The notes: generated from the letters alone by a model not told the origin. DNA of 64,000 nt from Bacteroidota bacterium (GCA_023450085.1 JAEXHI010000022.1:310001-374000), one strand, 5' to 3'. Shown: positions 25,768 to 33,294, numbered from the stretch's first letter. Numbers and translations are program-made.

Positions 25768-26952
25768 ATGGATGCTTCCCCCAAGCAAAAAATAGACTTC
25801 AATAATACTGAAGTTGCATTTCGACACAAGTCTAATGCTGAATTAAAGCAGGCCTACTGGTTGTTTAAAATCATAGGGAGTAATTTTTTGACTAAAGTTG
25901 GTCCTCCCATCACTAATTTCATGTTAAATGTTGGTTTGCCTATTCAAGGTGCTATTAAAGCCACTATTTTCAAACAGTTTTGTGGTGGCGAAACCATTGC
26001 CGAGTGCGAACACACTATTGAGCAATTGCACCAAGGTAAGGTGGGTACTATTTTAGATTACTCGGTGGAAGGCGAGGATGAGGAGCATGTATTTGATTTT
26101 ACCTGTGAAGAAATCATCAGAACCATTGTGCGTGCTGATGGCGATCCAAGAATCCCGATCACCGTTTTTAAGGTCACTGGTATTGGCCGATTTGCTCTAT
26201 TAGAGAAATTAGATGCCAAGCAGGAGCTGAATGATACAGAAAAAGAGGAATTTGAGCGAGTAAAACAACGTTGCGAGAAAATTTGCCGTACCGCTTACGA
26301 AAGAAAGGTACCGGTGATGATCGACGCAGAGGAGACTTGGATACAGAATACCATTGATTTGTTGGCGATAGAAATGATGATGAAGTTCAATAAAGAACAG
26401 CTCATTGTTTTCAATACTTATCAAATTTACCGTCATGATAAACTGACCAGCTTACAGGCTGATCTTTTGATTGCTCAGGAAGCGAACTTCATTTTAGGCG
26501 CCAAATTGGTACGTGGGGCTTACATGGAAAAAGAACGTAAGCGTGCTGAGGAAATGGGGTACCTTTCGCCTATTCAAGTAGATAAAGCGGCAACAGATAA
26601 AGACTATAATGAAGCTTTGCGTTTCTGTGTAGCCAATATTGATCGAATTGGTTTTGTTTGTGGCACACACAATGAAGAAAGCAGTCGTTTACTTACCGAA
26701 CTGATTGATGCAAATGGCATTGCTCATAATCATCCGCATGTTTATTTTGCTCAATTATTGGGAATGAGCGATAATTTAAGCTTTAACCTGTCTAACGTGG
26801 GTTATAATGTGGCTAAATATGTTCCTTACGGACCTATCAAAGCGGTAATGCCTTATTTGTTCAGAAGAGCACAAGAAAACACTTCAGTAGCTGGCCAAAC
26901 TAGTAGAGAGCTTTCTTTGATTAGCAGAGAGAAGAGCAGAAGAGGGATTTAG
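25768..26952 (+). CDS. Proline dehydrogenase (monofunctional PutA-type)
   Basis: A 394-residue FAD-dependent proline dehydrogenase with an (alpha/beta)8 fold. It oxidises proline to pyrroline-5-carboxylate at the membrane. Motifs: VMIDAEETWIQNTID (about 180-194), NTYQIYRHDKL, KLVRGAYMEKERKRA (about 249-263) and the C-terminal YLFRRAQENTSVAGQTSREL, which has the arginine pair that binds the proline carboxylate. No P5C dehydrogenase domain is fused, and none is in this window. The N-terminal ~90 residues are longer than in minimal bacterial enzymes but usual for Bacteroidota. It is monocistronic. Confidence 0.95.
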   Translation: MDASPKQKIDFNNTEVAFRHKSNAELKQAYWLFKIIGSNFLTKVGPPITNFMLNVGLPIQGAIKATIFKQFCGGETIAECEHTIEQLHQGKVGTILDYSVEGEDEEHVFDFTCEEIIRTIVRADGDPRIPITVFKVTGIGRFALLEKLDAKQELNDTEKEEFERVKQRCEKICRTAYERKVPVMIDAEETWIQNTIDLLAIEMMMKFNKEQLIVFNTYQIYRHDKLTSLQADLLIAQEANFILGAKLVRGAYMEKERKRAEEMGYLSPIQVDKAATDKDYNEALRFCVANIDRIGFVCGTHNEESSRLLTELIDANGIAHNHPHVYFAQLLGMSDNLSFNLSNVGYNVAKYVPYGPIKAVMPYLFRRAQENTSVAGQTSRELSLISREKSRRGI

Positions 26953-27225
26953 GATTTAGGAACAAGGAGTAAGGAATTAGGAGCAAAGAACAAAGACTAA
27001 AGAGCATATCCCCCTTTGCAGGGGGTGGGGGGAGGTATTCAGTTCGTCATTTCGATCCCGAACCTTCGGGAGAGAAATCTTTGGATATGCAAATGTGAGT
27101 AGAGGGGAGATAAGTAATTCAACCAAATAACCAATATTCAATGGCTGTTAACTAACTCGCTGCTTCGGGCTTATACTTGATCTAAATGAAGGAGAGGGCT
27201 TAATAGTAAGGTTATAGATTGTAAG
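26953..27225. repeat. Repeat-rich intergenic spacer
   Basis: It holds low-complexity AGGA(A/G)TTAGGA(A/G)CAA words (26950-27000), a C5/G5 hairpin (CCCCC TTTGCA GGGGG, 27010-27025), and a half copy of the GTCAT element with its own hairpin TCCCGAACCTTCGGGA (27042-27085). No gene was seen. Confidence 0.6.
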
Positions 27226-27858
27226 GTGAGGATTAAAAAAGTAAGAGGACATCGTCGTCTTCAAAGAAAGATAGACCATTATTTTGCTGAAATTCTTTCT
27301 GAGCCCTTAGATTTTAATGGCACTGGCGACTACGATTATGTTAAATTTAATATTTGGCCTTGGAGTGGTATTACTTATAACAGAGCAAGCAAGCCTGCTG
27401 AACCTAAAAAACAAACTAGACAAAAGATTATCAAAGGCTTTTTAGATGTTTATGAGCATTGGAAAAGTAACCTTAAGCAGTTTAATGAATCCTATGATTT
27501 GGTTTTATGGTTATATGTTCCAGCTATATCAAAGTCGCAGGTAGTTTTTAGTACCAGAACTAGGGTCGATTTTTATAAGCACACATTTTATACACCTGAT
27601 ACTGCGCCCAAATTTAATCTCTCAAACACTAATGATTTGGCGGATAGGTTGAAAAAAATGAAATGGGAATATGCTTTTGACGAAGAGCATTATGACGAGG
27701 ACACGGTTGGTGATGCAAGTGCCTACAGTTCCTTAGCTGATTATAATGACCATAAAAAATGGTTTAATCGTCAAATGAAAAAGCCTTATAGGGTAACCAA
27801 GTTAAATCAAACCGAATATTATTCATTTAGGGTTGGAGATGTTTGGGTAGGAAGATAG
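27226..27858 (+). CDS. Hypothetical protein, 210 residues
   Basis: A soluble protein with no signal peptide. The start is GTG 27226 (MRIKKVRGHRRLQRKID); a basic N-terminus is followed by a segment rich in Trp, Tyr and Phe. Features: KKQTRQKIIKGFLDVYEHWK and an acidic stretch FDEEHYDEDTVGDAS (about 144-158). I do not recognise the family. Its 3' end overlaps the convergent ATPase gene by 40 nt, where the coding sense of both strands is retained. It has no operon partners. Codon usage looks ordinary, so it is likely real. Confidence 0.7.
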   Translation: MRIKKVRGHRRLQRKIDHYFAEILSEPLDFNGTGDYDYVKFNIWPWSGITYNRASKPAEPKKQTRQKIIKGFLDVYEHWKSNLKQFNESYDLVLWLYVPAISKSQVVFSTRTRVDFYKHTFYTPDTAPKFNLSNTNDLADRLKKMKWEYAFDEEHYDEDTVGDASAYSSLADYNDHKKWFNRQMKKPYRVTKLNQTEYYSFRVGDVWVGR

Positions 27859-28388
27859 CTTTCAATAAAGCGCCTTCTAGTTTTCACATCTGTCTTTGGG
27901 ACTTCAATTACCTCGTAACCGTAGTCGAGATAAGTTTCTTTCATTTTTTCGAACGTAAATCCTGCTTCTTCCCAAGTTTGTTTGCGCTCGTTATCGGTTT
28001 GGTAAATTTCTTTCCATGGGGGTAGAATGAAAACTTTAGGGGCGTAAGGGTGAGCAAGTCCCATGGCTTTCATTGCTGAAGGAATGGGAATGTTTTCCAT
28101 GTTCATATAGCAAATCGCATCTAAAATCCCTCGGTCAAAAAATACGGGCTTTGATGGTTGTTTGTCTTTAATTGATTGGTAAGACCTTACGGAAGCTTCC
28201 AGCATCAGCTTTGCATAAAGCGCCTTATTTTTCCATGGTAGGGCATCGCCATCCGCAAGCATTTGTGCTTGTATAATTTTTCTGGCGTCTTCTTCAACTA
28301 CCGTAAAACCAGCGTTGCTTAATTCGCGGATGAGCGTAGTTTTGCCCACGCCAGGCCCTCCCGTAATCACGAATAGGTTGGTGTGCAT
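27819..28388 (-). CDS. P-loop ATPase, AAA_28-type
   Basis: A 189-residue P-loop NTPase. Walker A is GGPGVGKT (residues 10-17). A DRGILDA segment (about 85-91) and a C-terminal helical region fit the AAA_28 group, which includes NadR-like kinases. Such proteins may phosphorylate small molecules or nucleosides; the substrate here is unknown. The 3' end overlaps the convergent hypothetical gene by 40 nt. Upstream genes on the same strand (40-residue membrane protein, GreA/B-like) may be co-transcribed. Confidence 0.88.
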   Translation of the reverse strand: MHTNLFVITGGPGVGKTTLIRELSNAGFTVVEEDARKIIQAQMLADGDALPWKNKALYAKLMLEASVRSYQSIKDKQPSKPVFFDRGILDAICYMNMENIPIPSAMKAMGLAHPYAPKVFILPPWKEIYQTDNERKQTWEEAGFTFEKMKETYLDYGYEVIEVPKTDVKTRRRFIESYLPTQTSPTLNE

Positions 28389-28451
28389 GATTTATAGCTT
28401 GGAATGTTAAAAGAAACAGCAATGAATTGCTGAGGTTGAATTAAAGATAGG

Positions 28452-28574
28452 CTACTTCACAATGAAATAACCTATAGCTAACCATACTAATCCCTTTGCC
28501 AAAAAGAATAGAAAACCCCAGAAACCAATTTTCTTGATCCATTTTTTTAGTTTTTCTGCTTTTTGTGTATTCAT
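28452..28574 (-). CDS. Small membrane protein, 40 residues
   Basis: ATG 28574 gives a 40-residue protein: a basic N-terminus (MNTQKAEKLKKWIKKIG) and one long hydrophobic segment (about 18-39: FWGFLFFLAKGLVWLAIGYF), ending VK. The pattern, amphipathic basic helix then a single membrane helix, is typical of short conserved Bacteroidota membrane proteins. It has no known function. It lies 50 nt after the GreA/B-like gene and 63 nt before the ATPase gene on the same strand. Confidence 0.65.
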   Translation of the reverse strand: MNTQKAEKLKKWIKKIGFWGFLFFLAKGLVWLAIGYFIVK

Positions 28575-28624
28575 GATTTTCAATCGTAAAAAGGAACAAC
28601 ATGGTTAGCTGTGCATTGCTGAGG

Positions 28625-29017
28625 TTAATGTTCGTGTTCTTCTAATTTTCTCACGGCCATGATCTTGAACTCCTTGATGCCATCAGGCATTTCCCATTGG
28701 ATCAAGTCACCAGTTTGGTAGCCTAACAATGCAATGCTAATAGGAGCAAATATAGATACTTTTTGTTGTTTTATATTGGCATCTTTTGGTAAAACTAGTT
28801 TAAAGACAAATTGTTGACTATTCTCCGTGCTTTCAATCTGTGCTTCGGTGTATAACGAAACCACATCGGCAGGTAGGGCCTCATCGTCGAAGATTTTGGC
28901 ATTTTTAACTTCTTGCCTAAGACGAGATTTGTTGTAGTCGCTCATTACGGCTTTTTCCAAATGTTCGCTTAAAAATTTGTAATCACTTTTAGATAATAAA
29001 ATTGATTTTGTTTCCAT
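28625..29017 (-). CDS. GreA/GreB-family C-terminal-domain protein
   Basis: A 130-residue protein from ATG 29017 (METKSILLSK); a TTG two codons upstream is less likely. The C-terminal half (SIFAPISIALLGYQTGDLIQWEMPDG) matches the GreA/GreB C-terminal domain. The N-terminus is a helical segment much shorter than a full GreA coiled coil, as in Rnk-type regulators. It may bind RNA polymerase. Acidic tip residues needed for transcript cleavage cannot be confirmed. The length suits a Rnk-like protein. Confidence 0.85.
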   Translation of the reverse strand: METKSILLSKSDYKFLSEHLEKAVMSDYNKSRLRQEVKNAKIFDDEALPADVVSLYTEAQIESTENSQQFVFKLVLPKDANIKQQKVSIFAPISIALLGYQTGDLIQWEMPDGIKEFKIMAVRKLEEHEH

Positions 29018-29092
29018 TTTCAATAAGTTTAAATGAATAAATAGGCCCCCAGAGATGAAGGCATAAAAAATATATATTTAGAGGTGGTTATC

Positions 29093-29128
29093 CCCCGAAA
29101 TCGCTAAGAAAAGAATTAGAAATCGGGG
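29093..29128. terminator. Hairpin after the 49-residue ORF
   Basis: CCCCGA (29093-29098) pairs with TCGGGG (29123-29128), with an inner CTAA/TTAG pair. There is no strong T run, so termination is uncertain. It begins 1 nt after the small ORF stop codon. Confidence 0.45.
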
Positions 29129-29129
29129 T

Positions 29130-29279
29130 TTAGTTAATAAAATCCTTACTTTGATTTAGTGCTGCAGGATTTGAGGGCGTGCAGAAATTTAGCGTTGTAG
29201 GTTGAGCAATAGGCATAGCAGGGGCCTTCTTCTTCGTAAAGAAAGTACCGTTCGTTTTTGATGTTGCCATTTTACTCAT
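29130..29279 (-). CDS. Candidate small protein, 49 residues
   Basis: ATG 29279 gives MSKMATSKTNGTFFTKKKAP and a Thr/Ser/Pro/Asn-rich remainder with one Cys, ending SKDFIN; ATG 29270 would remove three residues. It is supported by a promoter at consensus spacing directly upstream and a hairpin directly downstream. No family is recognised. It has no transmembrane segment or clear leader/core split. It could equally be a non-coding RNA. Confidence 0.42.
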   Translation of the reverse strand: MSKMATSKTNGTFFTKKKAPAMPIAQPTTLNFCTPSNPAALNQSKDFIN

Positions 29280-29284
29280 CTTCA

Positions 29285-29315
29285 CAAAGATGGGTTTGTT
29301 AAGTTGAAAAAGCAA
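29285..29315 (-). promoter_or_regulatory. Promoter of the small ORF at 29130-29279
   Basis: On the minus strand: -33 TTG (29315-29313), a 20-nt spacer, -7 CATCTTTG (29292-29285; one mismatch to TAnnTTTG). It ends 5 nt before ATG 29279. Confidence 0.5.
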
Positions 29316-29360
29316 ATTAAAAGGACTTTGTTACAATTGAAGGACTTTGTGTGTCGCAGG

Positions 29361-29456
29361 CCGTCATCTCGACGATAGGAGAGATCTAGCAAATTATCGA
29401 GGTAGTTTTTCTAATCGTTAGATTTCTCTCCCGAAGGTTCGGGATCGAAATGACGA
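29361..29456. repeat. Palindromic intergenic element, GTCAT/ATGAC family, copy 4
   Basis: Ends CCGTCATCTCGA and TCGAAATGACG are inverted; AGGAGAGATCTAGC and TTAGATTTCTCTCC inside also pair. It carries TCCCGAAGGTTCGGGA (as TCCCGAACCTTCGGGA) also seen at 27056-27071. Confidence 0.75.
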
Positions 29457-29507
29457 CAAAGGAAGTACGGAGACGACGAGGGGAGTGAGAGGGGAGCATT
29501 TATAAAC

Positions 29508-29548
29508 CAAAAATCCCTAGCCCTGCTTTGAAAGCTGAACTAGGGATA
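29508..29548 (-). terminator. Intrinsic terminator of katG
   Basis: In RNA sense ATCCCTAG, inner AGCTTTCAAAGC, then CTAGGGAT and a U run (GGGATTTTTGG). It lies 23 nt after the katG stop. Confidence 0.75.
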
Positions 29549-29570
29549 ATGACTATTTTATTGCTAGATT

Positions 29571-31844
29571 TTAAACCAAATCAAAACGATCTAGGTTCAT
29601 TACCTTATTCCATGCAGCTACAAAGTCATTTACAAATTTTCCTTGGGCATCTTTGCTGGCGTATACTTCGGCAATAGAACGAAGCTCGGCATTAGAGCCA
29701 AAAACCAAATCTGCACGGGTAGCGGTCCATTTGGTTTGGCCAGAGCTACGATCGTAACCTTCGTACAATTCTTTGTCTTCGCTGGTAGCTTTCCAAGCAG
29801 TGCCCATATCCAATAGGTTTACAAAGAAATCATTGCTCAATTGCTCGGCACGATTGGTTAATACGCCATGGGCTGCACCATCATAATTGGCATTTAAAGC
29901 ACGCATACCACCTACAAGCACGGTCATTTCTGGAGCGGTAAGGGTTAATAATTGCGCTTTATCAATTAATAGCTCTTCGGTGGAAGCCAAAGTGCGGCCC
30001 TTTTTATAATTACGGAAACCATCGGCAATAGGCTCTAAATAGCCAAATGATTCTACATCTGTTTTTTCCTGACTGGCATCTGTACGTCCAGCAGCAAAAG
30101 GAACTTTAATATCTTGTCCAGCATCTTTTGCAGCTTTCTCAATAGCTGCATTACCCGCCAATACAATTAAATCGGCCAATGAAACTTTTTTGCCATTGCT
30201 TTGTGCTCCGTTAAATTCCTTTTGGATGTTTTCCAAAGTACTTAGCACTTTATCTAATTGTGAAGGGTTGTTGGCTTTCCAATAACGCTGAGGAGCCAAA
30301 CGGATACGAGCGCCATTAGCGCCGCCACGTTTATCGCCACCACGGAAAGTAGAAGCCGAAGCCCAAGCGGTGCTTACCAATTGTGATACGCTTAATCCTG
30401 AAGCCAGGATTTTAGCTTTCAAGCTTTCCAAGTCATTTTCGTCTACCAACGGATGATCTACGGCAGGAATAGGGTCTTGCCAAATCAATTCCTCGCTAGG
30501 TACTTCAGGACCTAAATAACGAGCTACTGGACCCATATCACGGTGTGTTAATTTAAACCAAGCACGAGCAAAAGCATCTGCAAAAGCATCTGGATTTTCT
30601 AAAAAGCGTCTTGATATTTTCTCGTATGCAGGATCAAATCTTAAAGAAAGATCCGTGGTAAGCATGGTAGGTTTATGCTTTTTGCTGGTATCAAAAGCAT
30701 CAGGAATAATTTCCTCATTGGTTTTAGCCACCCATTGGTGTGCACCACCTGGACTTTTGGTCAACTCCCATTCAAAAGCAAAAAGGTTCTCAAAAAAGTT
30801 ATTGCTCCATTGGGTAGGGGTGGTGGTCCAGGTTACTTCTAATCCACTGGTAATGGCATCAGCACCTTTACCCGTGTTGTAGTTGTTTTGCCATCCAAAA
30901 CCTTGCAGCTCCAAGCCAGCGGCTTCAGGCTCTTTGCCTACATGGTCAGAAGAAGCAGCCCCGTGGGTTTTACCAAAGGTATGTCCGCCGGCAATTAAAG
31001 CTACCGTTTCTTCATCGTCCATAGCCATACGACCAAAAGTGTCACGAATATCTCTCGCAGCAGCAATAGGATCAGGATTGCCATCAGGGCCTTCTGGGTT
31101 CACATAAATTAAACCCATGTGTGCGGCAGCCAATGGTTTCTCTAAATCTCTGGAATGTTTCTGCCCATCGGCATCCTCGTCAGAAGATACTACACCGTGT
31201 CCGGCTACACCTTCCTGACCTTGGGAGTAACGATCTTCGTTACCTAACCAAGTAGTTTCTGATCCCCAATATACATCCTCACTGGCTTCCCAAACGTCTT
31301 CACGACCACCTGCAAAGCCAAAGGTTTTAAAGCCCATTGATTCTAGGGCTACGTTTCCAGTCAATATCATCAAATCGGCCCATGAAATGGCACGACCATA
31401 TTTTTGTTTAATAGGCCAAAGTAAACGACGGGCCTTATCTAAGCTTACGTTATCTGGCCAGCTATTTAGTGGTGCAAAACGTTGTTGTCCTTGTCCCGCA
31501 CCACCACGGCCATCGCCTACACGATAAGTACCTGCGCTGTGCCAAGCCATACGAATGAATAAACCACCATAATGGCCAAAATCGGCAGGCCACCAATCTT
31601 GAGAGTCGGTCATGAGAGCGTGCAAATCATTTTTTAAAGCTTGATAGTCGAGTCTTTTAAAAGCTTCGGCATAATTGAACTCTTCATCCATTGGATTGGA
31701 TAGGGACGAGTACTGACGGAGGATGTTGAGTTTAAGTTGTTTTGGCCACCAGTCGCGGTTTCGGGTGCCGCTGCCGCCAACGTTACTTTTCATACTGCCG
31801 TTGTGAAATGGGCATTTGCTGATGTCTGAACCTTTGTTTTCCAT
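29571..31844 (-). CDS. katG: Catalase-peroxidase KatG
   Basis: A 757-residue bifunctional haem catalase/peroxidase that destroys hydrogen peroxide. The distal haem pocket is RMAWHSAGTYR, with Arg98, Trp101 and His102. The Tyr of MGLIYVNPEGP and a downstream Met would complete the Trp-Tyr-Met crosslink needed for catalase activity. The proximal His lies in IAGGHTFGKTHG. A second, non-haem-like copy forms the C-terminal half, as usual. It is cytoplasmic with no signal peptide. It has its own promoter about 110 nt upstream, a leader with a possible small ORF, and its own terminator. No OxyR gene is adjacent. Confidence 0.98.
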   Translation of the reverse strand: MENKGSDISKCPFHNGSMKSNVGGSGTRNRDWWPKQLKLNILRQYSSLSNPMDEEFNYAEAFKRLDYQALKNDLHALMTDSQDWWPADFGHYGGLFIRMAWHSAGTYRVGDGRGGAGQGQQRFAPLNSWPDNVSLDKARRLLWPIKQKYGRAISWADLMILTGNVALESMGFKTFGFAGGREDVWEASEDVYWGSETTWLGNEDRYSQGQEGVAGHGVVSSDEDADGQKHSRDLEKPLAAAHMGLIYVNPEGPDGNPDPIAAARDIRDTFGRMAMDDEETVALIAGGHTFGKTHGAASSDHVGKEPEAAGLELQGFGWQNNYNTGKGADAITSGLEVTWTTTPTQWSNNFFENLFAFEWELTKSPGGAHQWVAKTNEEIIPDAFDTSKKHKPTMLTTDLSLRFDPAYEKISRRFLENPDAFADAFARAWFKLTHRDMGPVARYLGPEVPSEELIWQDPIPAVDHPLVDENDLESLKAKILASGLSVSQLVSTAWASASTFRGGDKRGGANGARIRLAPQRYWKANNPSQLDKVLSTLENIQKEFNGAQSNGKKVSLADLIVLAGNAAIEKAAKDAGQDIKVPFAAGRTDASQEKTDVESFGYLEPIADGFRNYKKGRTLASTEELLIDKAQLLTLTAPEMTVLVGGMRALNANYDGAAHGVLTNRAEQLSNDFFVNLLDMGTAWKATSEDKELYEGYDRSSGQTKWTATRADLVFGSNAELRSIAEVYASKDAQGKFVNDFVAAWNKVMNLDRFDLV

Positions 31845-31890
31845 GCTTAATCAATTTTTTGTTAATGATGTATTGGTATTTTCCAATGGC

Positions 31891-31944
31891 TTATCGCCGC
31901 CATTGAAAAGACATTTCGCTGTTTGTTTTGTTTGCCATGTCCAT
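31891..31944 (-). CDS. Candidate upstream ORF in the katG leader
   Basis: A 17-codon ORF, MDMANKTNSEMSFQWRR, starts about 13 nt after the predicted katG transcription start. It ends (TAA) within the loop of a hairpin, CAATGGC with GCCATTG (31902-31881). A second hairpin, ATTGG with CCAAT, shares bases with the first, so the two exclude each other. Translation of the ORF would disrupt the first. The peptide is not similar to a family I know. Chance occurrence of a short ORF cannot be excluded. Confidence 0.38.
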   Translation of the reverse strand: MDMANKTNSEMSFQWRR

Positions 31945-31961
31945 ACCTTTTTGAATAATGA

Positions 31962-31992
31962 TAAAGGTAGGGTTATGGCCTCGCCCTGTCAA
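31962..31992 (-). promoter_or_regulatory. katG promoter
   Basis: On the minus strand: -33 TTG (31992-31990, in TTTGACA), a 20-nt spacer, -7 TACCTTTA (31969-31962; one mismatch). It predicts a leader of about 110 nt. Confidence 0.6.
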
Positions 31993-32024
31993 AGTGCTTT
32001 TATCTATGGGCTAATAGGTAAAAG

Positions 32025-32342
32025 CTATTTCACTTTAAAATTTTGTTTTCCGCTAAGCAAATCCCAAAATAGCATGAAATCACTAGCCAAACTGTAACCT
32101 GGATACTGGAAGGTGGCAGGTTTGTTCTTTTCAAAAAAGAAATGTCCTACCCAAGCAAAGCCATAGCCCAAAAAGGGAATGACCAATAAAAAGCGCCAAT
32201 CATGAAAGAGAATACCCGTAATAAGCGACAGAACCACTAAGCCTGTACCAATAAAATGTAGCACACGGCTGGTGGTGTTTTGGTGTTCGCTAAGGTAAAA
32301 GGGGTAAAACTCTTGTAACGATTTGTACTTCTTGGCTTCCAT
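32025..32342 (-). CDS. DUF962 (Mpo1-like) membrane protein
   Basis: A 105-residue protein with two or three membrane segments. The DUF962 signature is visible: FYPFYLSEHQNTTSRVLHFIGTG (about 12-34), then GYGFAWVGHFFFEKNKPATFQYPGYSLASDFMLFWDL. The conserved His residues (SEHQN, LHFIG, VGHFF) match yeast Mpo1, an iron-dependent dioxygenase that shortens 2-hydroxy fatty acids. Whether the bacterial members share that reaction is inferred. It is monocistronic. Confidence 0.92.
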   Translation of the reverse strand: MEAKKYKSLQEFYPFYLSEHQNTTSRVLHFIGTGLVVLSLITGILFHDWRFLLVIPFLGYGFAWVGHFFFEKNKPATFQYPGYSLASDFMLFWDLLSGKQNFKVK

Positions 32343-32479
32343 TTAAAACGGTTTTCTGTTAAGTTAGTAAATATTGCTCAAATATAACCCTCTTGAGTAT
32401 GATTTTTAGGTTAAGCTTTAAGTTCGAAAGCGAAGGATAGGGAAGTGGGGTAGCCCTGAGGTGGTTAGAGAGAGAAGAG

Positions 32480-32509
32480 GTAGGAAAACCAAGTAAGTTC
32501 TTCCTACCA
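32480..32509 (-). terminator. Hairpin downstream of the HAD gene
   Basis: GGTAGGAA and TTCCTACC form an 8-bp inverted repeat about 10 nt after the HAD stop codon (minus strand). No long T run follows. Confidence 0.45.
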
Positions 32510-32517
32510 ATATTATA

Positions 32518-33153
32518 TTATAAAATATGATGGTTCACCAAGAAATCGCGTAAGTGCTCAGGGTGTACATTCATGAGCAAAGTGTTTAAGCCTGCTTTTT
32601 TAGCGCCTTCAATATGTTGTGGACTGTCGTCGATAAACAAGGTTTCTTCGGCTAAAAGGTTATTTTCTTTCAGCACCATTTCAAATATGGCAGGGTTAGG
32701 TTTGCGCATGGTGGTGTCTTGCGAAAAGTAGGCTCTTTCAAAGAAATCGTCGTAATTGTTAAAGCCAAAGTCTTTTTGCAAGTAGGCAATGATCCAATCG
32801 TAGTGGATTTTATTATTGTTGCTTAATAAGAAGGTGCGGTATTTTTCTTTTACTTCCAGCAGCACGTCGTGATTATTGCCTGATACGCCTATTAACAAGC
32901 TGTTCCAAGCATCGTCTATCTGCTGATCGGTAAGTTCTAATTTTTCGGCTACTTTTCTAATACCATCCCTAAATTGGGCAGGCGTAATGCTTCCTGTTTC
33001 AAAATCATCAAATAATTGGTTGTGGCCCTTGTGTGCAAAGAACTCCGCCACGTTGGGTATACCTAATTGTGCAAGAGCATTTTGTGTGCGTATGAAGTCG
33101 ATGGCAAAGATCACATTGCCGTAATCGAAGATAATATTTTTAATTTTTTCCAT
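32518..33153 (-). CDS. HAD-superfamily hydrolase
   Basis: A 211-residue HAD phosphatase-like protein. Motif I is FDYGNVI with Asp10; motif II is LLSNNNKIH; motif III has RKPNPAIFE; motif IV is FIDDSPQHIEG. A helical cap lies between motifs I and II, as in the epoxide-hydrolase N-terminal/YihX-type group. The +2 residue of motif I is Gly instead of Asp, a variant found in that group; it may alter phosphatase chemistry. The substrate is unknown. It is monocistronic. Confidence 0.92.
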   Translation of the reverse strand: MEKIKNIIFDYGNVIFAIDFIRTQNALAQLGIPNVAEFFAHKGHNQLFDDFETGSITPAQFRDGIRKVAEKLELTDQQIDDAWNSLLIGVSGNNHDVLLEVKEKYRTFLLSNNNKIHYDWIIAYLQKDFGFNNYDDFFERAYFSQDTTMRKPNPAIFEMVLKENNLLAEETLFIDDSPQHIEGAKKAGLNTLLMNVHPEHLRDFLVNHHIL

Positions 33154-33219
33154 TTATTGTTCCAAAATTCGATGCAAATATGTAACATTGCACTCGCAAA
33201 ACCTAACAGTGTTTTAGCA

Positions 33220-33293
33220 GGGCCATTAGCTCAGTTGGTTAGAGTAGAAGACTCATAATCTTTTGGTCGATGGTTCGAGCCCATCATGGCCCA
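33220..33293 (+). tRNA. tRNA with CAU anticodon, probably tRNA-Ile2 (lysidine type)
   Basis: A 74-nt cloverleaf: acceptor GGGCCAT/ATGGCCC, D-arm GCTC/GAGT, anticodon stem GAAGA/TCTTT with loop CTCATAA, T-arm GATGG/CCATC with TTCGAGC, discriminator A; CCA is not encoded. The 1-72 pair is G-C, so it is not an initiator tRNA. The acceptor has C4-G69 and C5-G68, the pairs that in E. coli mark tRNA-Ile2 for TilS, and TTGGTCG after the anticodon stem also resembles E. coli Ile2. Automated tools would call it Met. Confidence 0.93.
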
Positions 33294-33294
33294 C

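Noticed and set aside
29280..29315. Extension of the 49-residue ORF to a start at 29315
   Set aside because: It would contain the promoter elements upstream of ATG 29279.
33220..33293. Initiator tRNA-fMet
   Set aside because: The 1-72 pair is G-C; initiators have a mismatch there and three G-C pairs in the anticodon stem, which is absent here.
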